A DNA stretch of 64,000 nt. Source: Buddleja alternifolia (Eukaryota > Streptophyta > Magnoliopsida > Lamiales > Scrophulariaceae). The notes under the pieces were generated by a model. The model was not told the origin of the DNA. It saw nothing but the letters and a program-made list of their open reading frames with translations, and did not search any database. The position numbers were made by a program, and so were the translations under genes. The DNA lies in NCBI GenBank assembly GCA_019426215.1, contig CM033402.1, positions 2,418,001 to 2,482,000 on the forward strand, given 5' to 3'. Positions 23,152 to 33,000 of this stretch are shown in pieces; the first letter of the stretch is position 1; each line of letters starts with the position of its first letter.

Positions 23152-23364
23152 ATAGACGTAATAAATACAGAAGTTAGATTCATATAAATTTGGCAGATTC
23201 ATTTGGCAATAATAATTTTCAAATAGACGTAATAAATACAGAAGTTAGATTCATATAAATTTGGCAGATTCATTTGGCAATAATAATTTTCAAATAGACG
23301 TACTAAATACAGAAGCAACATTCATATAAATTTGACAGATTCATTTGGCAATAATAATTTTCAA
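23152..23364. repeat. 71 bp tandem repeat upstream of the protease gene
   Basis: Landmark ATAGACGTA recurs at 23152, 23223 and 23294 (and as ATAGAAGTA at 23365), an exact 71 bp period with three full copies. It starts 10 bp upstream of the gene's ATG, so it lies in its promoter or 5' leader. Confidence 0.85.
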
Positions 23365-23615
23365 ATAGAAGTAATAAATCACAAAATAAACAAAATTATC
23401 CTAAACCACAAACTAAACAAAATTTAATCCTCAATTAAACATAATTAACCCCCAGCTAAACCAAATTAACCTTAAAATCAATTAACCCCCTATTTCCCTT
23501 AAATTTTACACAAAAATTGGCAAATCTCAAGAATATAAATTTTCTAGCAACTAAGTGTAAATATTGAAATATAATTAAGTCTATCATACAATTATGAAAT
23601 AAATTCAAATACCTT

Positions 23616-26262
23616 TCATCGTTTTCTTTTTGTCGTTGGCTTAGCAGTCTTTTGCTTCCCATCGGTACGACCTTTTTTTTTAGTACGGCGACGAACTGAC
23701 GGATTAATCCATATCCCCTCTTGGTGATCTTGACGCATATACAATTCATCATCACTTATATCCAAGTCATTGTCACTATCAATTGATTGTGAATCACCTA
23801 ATGAGATAGGGTTTTCTCCATCATCTTCACTTTCTTCATAATCACCATCAATACATGTATTTTTGTTTGCCGATAAAACAATGGACCACCTCTTATCAAT
23901 AGGATCGGTAACAAAAAATACTTGTTTAGCTTGTGACGCTAAAATGAAAGGTTCGTCTTTGTATCCCACCCTTTCAAGGTCTACTCGAGTGAAGCCTATT
24001 TCACTATTATCGACACCATGTTTATTGTCAACCCACCTACACCCAAATACAGGCACCCGAAACCAACTATAATCAAGCTCCCATATACGTTCAATCACCC
24101 CGTAATATGATAAATCGGCATAGATAGGATTATTATCTTTCGCACTTGAGATATGCATTGCTTGAGCTACAAGACTGACACCACTATTCTGCATTGTACT
24201 TCGTTCGTCTTGGTCTTTTGTATAGAATGTGCGACCATTTATACGATAACCTGAATAACAAAATACTAGTCTGTCCGGACCCATCGACAGCCGTGTCAAT
24301 TTATCTGAAACTGAAAGTTGGGGATTCTCTTTCTGTTTTTCTTCAAAATGCTTTCGGAACCAATCGATGAAACTCTTATTATGCTCTCTTGAAATCCAAC
24401 TCTCATTTTTAATTGGATTGAATCTCCTAAGTTGGTTCTTATGCTCTTCAACATAGGGGTCAACCTCATCGGTGTTGTGGAGCACATATAGGTGTGCCTG
24501 ATCCCTTTGTGTAATATGAACACTAACTAATTGTTTTCCCATTAATCCGACTCCTTCTGTTCCCCCTCCCACAACATGAGACTTTGGGAGCTCTGCAACA
24601 TTAGAATCTGTCAGATACTCTGTGCAAAATGTAATGGCTTCATCAACTATGTACCGTTCAACAATGCAACCTTCCGGTCGACTACGATTTTTCACGTAGC
24701 CTTTCAATACCTTCATATAACGCTCAGCCGGATACATAGATCTCATAAAAGCCGGTCCACATAGTTGAGTCTCTCTAACCAAGTGAATGGGTAGATGAGT
24801 CATTATATCAAAAAAAGCAGGTGGAAAATACATTTCAAGCTCACACAAAGTAATGACAATTTGTTTTTGAAGTGCAGGAAATTGCTCAGGATCAAACACC
24901 TTGCTCCACATTGCTTTGAAGAAGAAACACAATTTAGTTATCGTGTCTCTCACCTTTTTTGGCAAAATGGCCCGTATAGCAATTGGTAGCCAATGGTCCA
25001 TGATTACATGACAATCGTGAGTCTTCAAGTGCTTTAGCTTCAAATCCTTCATTGATACAAGACTGCTAATGTTTGAAGAATACCCTTCTGGAACTTTCAC
25101 TCCATTAAGAAACTCACATAATGCAATTTTTTCTTTCCTGGCTAGAGTGTGAGCTGCTGGAGGCAAATAAGTACGTTTCCCCTTATTTGTTGGTGTCAAT
25201 TTTCCTCTTATCTTCATTTCAACCAAGTCTAACCGTGCCTTTACGCCATCTTTTGTCTTTCCGGGCACATTTAGAAGTGTTCCAATGACGCTATCAAATA
25301 CATTTTTCTCAATATGCATTATATCGAGAAAATGTCTAACATGTAAAGACGTCCAATACGGCAACTCAAAGAAAATAGACTTTTTTTTCCACCCAGTTTT
25401 TGCAAGGCCACATGCAAAAGTCTTTCCAAATTTAACCTCCAAGTCTCTTACATTTTCAAACACTTCTTCACCAGTTAAGCACTTAGGAGCTCGACCTTCT
25501 TCTATATTCCCATTGAAAGCTTTCTTCCACCGACGATATCGATGGTTCCGATTTAGCCATCTCCGATGCCCTTGGAATGCATATTTCTGGGAGTGTGTCA
25601 ATCGATATTGATCTGTACTCTTGACACATATGGGGCATCCACATTGGCCATGTACACCATATCCCTCGAGGTTTGCTCTTGCCGGAAAATCATTGATTGT
25701 TCCAAATAACATGACTCTTAGATTAAAATTTTCTTCTCTCAACCCGTCATATACTTGAACACCCGTGTCCCACAACACCTTCAAATCCTCAATTAAAGGA
25801 GTCAAGTAGACATCTATATCATTTCCAGGTTGTTTCGGCCCAGAAATGAGTATAGGCATCATTATATGCTCTCGCTTCATTAGGGATGGCAACGGGACGG
25901 GAATGGGACGGGTTGGGCAGGACTCATTTCCCGTCCCGTTAAAAAAAAATTGGACCCGGACCCGTCCCGGACCCGGCCATTTCCCGGTCCCGCCCAGACC
26001 CGTCCCGGACCCGGTCATTTCCCGGCGGGTCCGGGTCCTTCCCATTGCCCCCTGACCGCCCCTTCTTCTTCCTTTTTTTTTTCCTTCTTCTTCTTCTTCT
26101 TCTCCTTCTTCTTCTTCCATTTTTTTTCCTTCTCCCCACCGGCTCCTCCTTCTTCTTCCTTTTTTTTATTCTTCTTCTCCCTCCAACATATATAGGTGGA
26201 CACTTTTGTCTCCCACTATACAAAAGTGTCCACCACTACATATATAATAATATATATACACT

Positions 26263-26298
<36 letters not shown>

Positions 26299-27585
26299 CT
26301 ACATATATAATAATATATATACACTAACAACATATATATATATAATTTAAAAATATCATAATTATTTTGACCGGGATCGGGACCGGGTCCGGGTCCGGGA
26401 CGGGTATCGCCTGGACTCGTTTCCCGTCCCGGACCCGGCCGGGTCTTGATTTTCGATACCCGGACTCGGACCCGGTCCCGTTTTTTTGGACTCATTCCCG
26501 TCCCATTAGGGACGGGTCCGGGACGGGTACTCGTTAGACCCGGTCCCATTGCCATCCCTACGCTTCATGCATCGCGATGGGGGAAGGTTGTAGATCATCA
26601 AAATCACCGGCCATGTACTATGTGAGCTACTTTGCAAGCCATGAGGGTTCATGCCATCTGTAGCCAATACAAGGCGCAGATTTCTTAATTCTTCACCAAA
26701 TTCAGGCAAATCATCATCAATCTTTTTCCATTGAGGAGAATCTGAGGGATGTCGAATCTTATCATCTTCAATCCTTTCTTCAAGCCTTCTATCAGCATGC
26801 CATGTCAAGTCCTTGGCTAACTCTTTACTACTGTACATGCGCTTAAATCGTGGTATTATAGGCAAATACCACATGGTTTTGACAGGCGTAGATCCATTCT
26901 TCTTGTACCGTGAGGCGCCACATTTTGGACAGGCCTTCAATGATGCATAGTCAATTCTAAATAATACGCAATCATTGAGACAGGCATGTATCCTCTCATA
27001 TCCCATGCCAATTGAGGTTAACATCCGTTTAGCCTCATAAGTACGATTAGGTAACACATTATCCTCAGGTAGCATGCTTTTTAATAAACCAAGCAAGTCT
27101 GTGAAACTCTTATCACTCCACCCATTGTTGGCTTTTAACTTGTATAGGTTAAGGACTGTTTTCAATCTCGTGAATTTACTACCACTATACAGTGGTGTCT
27201 TTGAATCACTTGTCAAATTGTCAAACATTTTAGGACAATTTCGCAAATCCTCCTCAATCACATTTGTCATCTCCTCCAAAGGATCACACTCATAATCATT
27301 CATGTTGAAATCGTGTGATGGATATGATGTACCACCCAAATCATCCAACGGGACACTGCTTTCACCGTGTCTTGTCCAACGTTTGTAGCTTTTATCAATT
27401 CCATTACACACCAAATGATCTTCCAACTCACGTGGACTAATTCTCTTTCCAAAACAACAACGTAAACACGGGCAAGTGATCCTAGTTCGATCTGGTGCAT
27501 GGTCAACCGCAAACTTTATGAACTCTTTCACACCTTTCTCATACTGTTCCGACATACGATCTGCTAAAACCCAACTTCGATCCAT
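23616..27585 (-). pseudogene. CACTA TNP2-type transposase, interrupted by a hAT MITE
   Basis: Two in-frame halves, 27585-26569 (339 codons) and 25880-23616 (755 codons), join without loss if the MITE and one copy of its 8 bp duplication are ignored; the uninterrupted protein would be 1093 aa. No other stop or frameshift was seen. The N-terminus has a Transpos_assoc-like zinc motif (CPCLRCCF ... H), then the TNP2 core (ATDGMNPHG, PILISGPKQPGNDIDVYL, CPICVKSTD), then DUF4218-like (LPIHLVRETQLCGPAFMR, YPAERYMKVLKGYV) and DUF4216-like (FGCRWVD) regions. The C-terminus is basic (KRKR), a plausible nuclear signal. TNP2 is the catalytic transposase of CACTA elements. As it stands the gene cannot make the whole protein. 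Confidence 0.9.
25881..26560. mobile_element. hAT MITE inside TNP2
   Basis: 680 bp. Perfect terminal inverted repeats TAGGGATGGCAA...TTGCCATCCCTA and a perfect 8 bp duplication CGCTTCAT (25873-25880 and 26561-26568) are the hAT signature. The ends are dense in GGGACGGG/CCCGTCCC words; the middle is a TTC/TTCC microsatellite (about 26065-26180) and TATA repeats. Gly/Arg- and Glu/Lys-rich open frames across it are composition artefacts. With the duplication it adds 688 bp, not a multiple of three. Confidence 0.93.
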
Positions 27586-28071
27586 TTTGATTCTGAATTA
27601 ATCAAATTAAACAATTTTTTCCTCAGGTGATAGTTAAATTAATTAAATAATTTTAATTTTAATTTATTTCCCATTATTCTAGAAAAAATTCAGCAGAGTA
27701 ACAACGTAAAAATTACTACCAAGTTCTCGACTTAATCTTCACCCGGGTAGGTTGAATCCAACAAAATTCAGATCTTACGATCCGCTAAAATCCAATTGCA
27801 ATCTTGATTAATTATATTTTCAGCAACTACAAATATTGATCACCAGTCGGATCACATAAATCACATAAAACTATAAATAAAATATTATATTTTCAACAAC
27901 TAAGTATAAATATAGATCACCAGTTGGATCAATGTACCCTAAACCACCAAAGAACCACAATTTAATCTCAAATCAAACGGAATTAACACCCGACTAACTA
28001 AAATTAATACTAAATTCAGTCAAATTCCTAATTCTCTTAAATTTTTTAATAAATAGGCAAATTTCAAAAAT

Positions 28072-28380
28072 ATATACAAATATATATACATACACCACAC
28101 ATACACAAATATATACATACACCCACATATACACAAATATATACATACACTCACACATACACAAATATATATACATATACACCCACATATACACAAATAT
28201 ACGCACACATACACAAATATATATACATACACCCATATATACACAAATACACTCACACATACACAAATATATATACACCCACATATACACAAATATATAC
28301 ATACACTCACACATACAAAAATATATATACATACACTCATATATGCATACACCCACATATAGATACATCTATACATACTC
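28072..28380. repeat. TACACAAATATATACATACACCCACA minisatellite
   Basis: About 300 bp of short iterations of ATACACAAATATATACATAC and CACCCACAT words. The Cys/Tyr/Val-rich antisense frames (27994-28376) are translations of the repeat and are not genes. Confidence 0.85.
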
Positions 28381-28382
28381 TA

Positions 28383-28389
<7 letters not shown>

Positions 28390-28415
<26 letters not shown>

Positions 28416-28470
28416 TTATCTAAAAGAAAATACCAAAACTAAATGGACCACGGCGGCGGCGGCAGCGGCG

Positions 28471-28509
<39 letters not shown>

Positions 28510-28980
28510 AGGGGCAGCGGCGGGCGGCGGAGGCCGGCACTATCTATCTATATATATAGAGAGAGAGAGTTAATTTTATATATATAGAGAATATATACAT
28601 ATATACGCACATATATATATATATATATATCTAGAAAGAGAAAGAGAGAGAGAGAGAGACTACCGGAATGACGGCGCCGGACGGCGGACGGCAACCGAGA
28701 GAGAGAGAGAGAAACCGAGAGAGAGAGGTAGATCTAGAGATAGAGAGAGAAAAAGAGAGGGGGTGGCGGACGGTGGTGGTGGTGGTGGTGGTGGTGATGA
28801 GAGAGTTGAGAGAGAGAGAGAGGTAGATCTAGAGATAGAGAGAGAAAAAGAGAGGGGGGTGGCGGACGGTGGTGGTGGTGGTGGTGGTGGTGGTGGTGGT
28901 GGTGAGAGAGTTGAGAGAGAGAGAGAGAGAGAGAGTGAGTGAGTGAGAGGGAGAGTTGAGAGTGAGAGTGAGAGAGAGGG
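28390..28980. repeat. Microsatellite cluster: (GT)n, (GGC)n, (GA)n, (GGT)n
   Basis: Consecutive tracts: GTGTGT/TATATA near 28384-28415, GGCGGC about 28451-28510, (AT)n about 28612-28630, GAGAGA-rich 28635-28980, with two (GGT)n runs (about 28770-28796 and 28868-28901) inside two near-identical copies of a 'gaggtagatctagagatagaga' block (28725 and 28820). It lies between the TNP2 5' end and the right subterminal array. Confidence 0.85.
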
Positions 28981-28994
28981 GGGCCGGGTTGTAT

Positions 28995-29350
28995 AAAACC
29001 CGGCCCTTGTGCCAGCGGTTCGGCCAGAACCGCTGGCACATGTGCGTTTGTGGCAGCGGTTCTGGCCGAACCGCTGCCACAAAGTTAACTTATGGCAGCG
29101 GTTCGGCCAGAACCGCTGCCATAAACTGCACTTATGGCAGCGGTTTGGCTGAACCGCTGCCATAAGTGAACTTATGGCAGCGGTTCTGGCCGAACCGCTG
29201 CCATAAGTGCAAATTTTTTTTATTTTTTTTTTTGCCTGACAATTCTGGCAGCGGTTCGGCTCGAACCGCTGCCACAGGTCCGAACCGAGTACCCCTTTTC
29301 GCAGCAGTTTTTCAAAACCGCTGTCATAGGTACGCTGCAATAAGACTTTT
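28995..29350. repeat. CACTA right subterminal repeats
   Basis: Five or more consecutive palindromes of form GGCAGCGGTTC(T)GGCC(G)AACCGCTGCC separated by short spacers (e.g. AGTTAACTTAT), then diverged copies to the terminus. It shares the AGCGGTT core with the left array but with different spacers. Confidence 0.88.
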
Positions 29351-29978
29351 TTGTGGTAGTGATTTTCGATTACAATCTATGTCAGTCGAAGCATTTTGAT
29401 ACATGATCTATTAACTTTTACACCAAAGTATTCAACCTTTGTAAATTGTGAAAAGTCCATCGGAGGAATAATTTGAAATATTTTCTCCAAAAAATCTGTC
29501 ACGTGCCTTATGCATGACTTAGATTGTGTACGAAAGTGCATATATCATGCACAATATACGTAGTTGGGTGCACAAAATGTCACAGGATAGGGTGCAAAAT
29601 GCACATATCATGCAGTGTATAGGTAGTCGGGTGCACAATCTAAGTCAATTATTCCTCCGATGGAATTATTTGTCATAATTTATAAAGGATGGGTAATCAG
29701 GTGTAAAAGTTAATAAATTGTGTACAAAAGTGCTCTAGCGACATAGGTTGGGATCGAAAATGCTTTTTACCCAAAAAAATATTCATACATATGTTTTGTA
29801 TAAATCAAATGAAATATGAGATGAAACACTATTCTACAATAGATAACTCGGACTGAAAATGAAACACCAATCTTAATTTTCTTGGTTTTTGGTGTTACTA
29901 AGAGTGACTAAGACATGGAATCAAATCAAATCCACAGCAATTTTCCAACATTTTGTCGCCCATTTTAAAATTTTCACT

Positions 29979-29988
29979 ATATATTTTA
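29979..29988 (+). promoter_or_regulatory. Possible TATA box of the LRR receptor kinase
   Basis: TATATATTTT about 50 bp upstream of the ATG at 30031. This gives a short leader; it is a consensus guess only. Confidence 0.35.
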
Positions 29989-30030
29989 CAACTCCAGAAT
30001 TCAGCAACCATAGACCTCAAAATTACACCA

Positions 30031-33000
30031 ATGGAGAAAACGAGCTATTACATTTGTGCACTAGCAGCCCTCCTTCTTATAAACTTCCAAATGCCCTTTC
30101 CCTCCACAAGCTTGACCACCCAAGCAACAGATCAATTTGCTCTTCTTGCCTTAAAATCTCACATTACTTCAGACCCTTATCGCATAATCACACGTAACTG
30201 GACCAACTCAAGCTCTGTCTGTAGCTGGATTGGCGTCACGTGCAACTCCCGTCACCACAGAGTGGCTGCGCTCGATATTTCCGACATGGACCTCGTCGGA
30301 ACCATCCCTCCACAACTAGGAAACCTCTCTTTCCTTGTTTCTCTCAACCTCAGGTACTATAGAATTCTATATAACGTTAAAATATATATTGTATTATTGG
30401 TCCATGACCGACAACCTAAATAAGAATAAACAATTAAAGAATAATGTTACTCAATATTCACAACTAGAAAATTTATAGGAGTTAAATCACTAACTTAACT
30501 TTACATTTGACTTGGTTATAGGTACAACTTTTTCAGAGGTAATTTGCCTGAAGAATTGTCTCTCCTACACCGGTTAAAGTATATTAATCTTATAGTTAAC
30601 AACTTCGGTGGAGAGGTTCCTATGTGGTTTGGCTTCTTACCTAAACTTCAATTCCTGTATCTCGGAAATAATAGTTTTACTGGTTCCATCCCGTTTTCGA
30701 TCTCTAACCTATCAAATCTAGAAGAACTTGGTTTTTCTTTAAATCACCTCTCAGGTTCAATACCATCAACTTTATTTAACATGTCAAGATTGAAAGCTTT
30801 GGATTTAAGATCGAACAACTTGAGTGGCACTCTTCCAAGTGATATATGTCGTAATCTTCCATTTCTCGAAAGGATTTACTTGTCTAAGAATCAGTTCAGC
30901 GGCCAGATCCCATCAAATTTATCAGAATGTTCACAACTTCAAATTTTGTACTTAAGTGGCAACTACTTTAGTGGGCAGATACCCGGAGAAATAGGGAAGT
31001 TGACATCTCTTCAGATGTTAGATCTTGGGAGAAACAATTTGAACGGTACAGTTCACATTCTTCTTGAACTATAGGTTGACATAAATCGTGCAACTCGCAC
31101 ATTTAAACATTATATGTTTTACTTCAAAATTCCTAAGCTTTGCATTTGGCAGGCATTATTCCGCAGCAAATTGGCGATCTTCACAACCTCGTGGGGCTTT
31201 ACCTTGATCGTAGCAAGATTACGGGCTCAGTGCCCCTATCCATTTGCAATATTTCCTCTTTAAAAGTTTTAGTCCTATCGAATAATGAACTCACCGGGAG
31301 TCTTCCTAGAGAAATAGGGAATCTCACAAATCTCATAAGCTTGATTGTCTCCGAAAACAACTTAACAGGTACGCCTGCTATATATATTGAGACTAAACAA
31401 ATGGAGGACTTAAAATATCATTAGGTAAATTGCAATTTTCGGCGATAGTTTTTCTCGCATTCAATTTTGGTCTCAATCATTACGAACTTTTCATATTACA
31501 TTATATATGTTTGAAAAGTTGTCACATTTAGTCCCAAGTAGACGTTTCGTCCAATACTTAAAGGCTTCCATTAGTGAACAGTACATGGGCTATTTGGAGT
31601 TGATTTGTGCTTGAAAATTGGATTAAATAGAAGTGAAATAAAAAATTGCGAGTTTCCTTCATCTTAAGGTTTTTTATTCTCTTTATAAAGTTTCATCACC
31701 ATCTAAAAAACACGTTGCACCCTATAAAATAGGGTTTTTGGCATTCTCCATCCTCTAAAACAAATATACATACTTTGCACCCTCACTTCCATGGTCTTTG
31801 GCAACTTACGCCTTAACAATATCTCTTCTCAAAAAAACATAACACCGGCATTTCTTCTCAAAATTTGCACCATCCATCCATGATGGATCATGGGGTTTAC
31901 ATTAGAATCGGATTTAACTAATTTTATCATAAAAATCTTTATTTAAAATCAACAATTGTGCATTGTGGTCGGATCAATCACAAAAATGGGCAGGTGAGGA
32001 GGCAAATTACCAAATATCTTAATACATTAATTTATGGCGCAAAGCCGCAAACAAAATGCATATTGAACATTTTCATATGCTTGCTTTTACCAATTGCGTC
32101 AAAGAAAACCCAAAAAAAAATCTCATGCAAACACATATAAACTGTTTTTGAATGACTATTTATCAATAGTAAGGATGTCCAATAAAATTGATTTTGGAAG
32201 TTTTGGCCATGTATAAATTTTTCACCATCTCTAACTTCAAGCTTTGCATTGAAAAATATTCATGTACTAATTTGTCCTTAGAATATTGAGATAATTCACT
32301 GGAGATGCTTCTTTGTTGACTATTTGACCCGAATATGAATTGAAGGTGCAAGTTGCAAAACATCATGGAAGTGAGGGTGCATAATGTGTGTTTTTATTTT
32401 ACGGGTGGAAAGTGCGAAAAATCATACTTTATAATGTGCAATATGCTTTTTACTCCCATCAAATTAGAGCTTCATTTTAACTTTCTAGCCAAGAACCTCA
32501 GTGCCTACCGCTTTGAGAAGGCTGATGAGTTCAGTTTTTCTATCTTTCTAACGTAAAAGGTTAAATTTTTCTCTTACGAAATCTCGTTAATTACTTAGAT
32601 AAGTTCCTACATTTTTCTTATGTTTTTCCATTTTCTCGTTAATGAGACTTTATTCTTGTGGAGAAGAAAGAGATGGAGCTTTAGTTTGATGATGATTCAA
32701 CTTATTCTTGTGGAGAAGAAAAACTCCTAAGGTCATGACTCATGAACTTCAAATAGTTGTTCATTTATGTAAATCCAATCAGTTCCTAAACATCTCGTTC
32801 CCTATTCACTAATGATAACCATTATTGGAGAAAAAGTTTACTTGAGACCATTTGAAGACTTTTTGTAACTTATGAGACTCAATACGTGATATTCATAACT
32901 AACAAGACCAAAATTGAATAGGAACAAACTTATAGACAAAGAATTGAACTTTACCCAACCAAAAATCACCAGCTTGTTTCTTTACATTTGCAGTTTTTAT

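Larger units (their letters stand above)
19285..29361 (-). mobile_element. CACTA (En/Spm) transposon, about 10.1 kb
   Basis: Termini are ACTACAAAAATG on the left (first base T where C is expected) and CACTACCACAAAAAAG read inward on the right. Large subterminal arrays of AGCGGTT palindromes lie at both ends. It contains a TNP2 transposase gene and a second gene with a Ulp1-type domain, both on the minus strand, TNP2 first. No clean 3 bp duplication is visible, perhaps because the left tip is eroded. One nested hAT MITE (25881-26560) breaks TNP2. Confidence 0.9.
19274..29772. mobile_element. Mutator-like MITE split by the CACTA element
   Basis: The right part (29362-29772) has long inverted arms around CCATCGGAGGAATAATT (about 29458 and inverted at about 29650). 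Its right terminus, read inward, is GGGTAAAAAGCATTTTCG. The missing left tip is found on the far side of the CACTA element as GGATAAACAG (19274-19283), which continues into ATTTTCGATT at 29362. Identical 9-mers AAAAAAATA flank the whole (19265-19273 and 29773-29781). The unsplit MITE would be about 420 bp. Confidence 0.68.

Noticed and set aside
23152..23400. CRISPR-like array
   Set aside because: The 71 bp units are contiguous with no unique spacers, in a plant transposon.
25939..26223. Gly/Arg- and Lys/Glu-rich open frames near 26 kb
   Set aside because: They are translations of CCCGTCCC and TTC repeats of the hAT MITE.
27994..29340. Long Cys/Tyr-rich, His-rich and Leu/Ser-rich open frames
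   Set aside because: They run through microsatellites and CACTA subterminal palindromes, and frames are open only because of the repeats.
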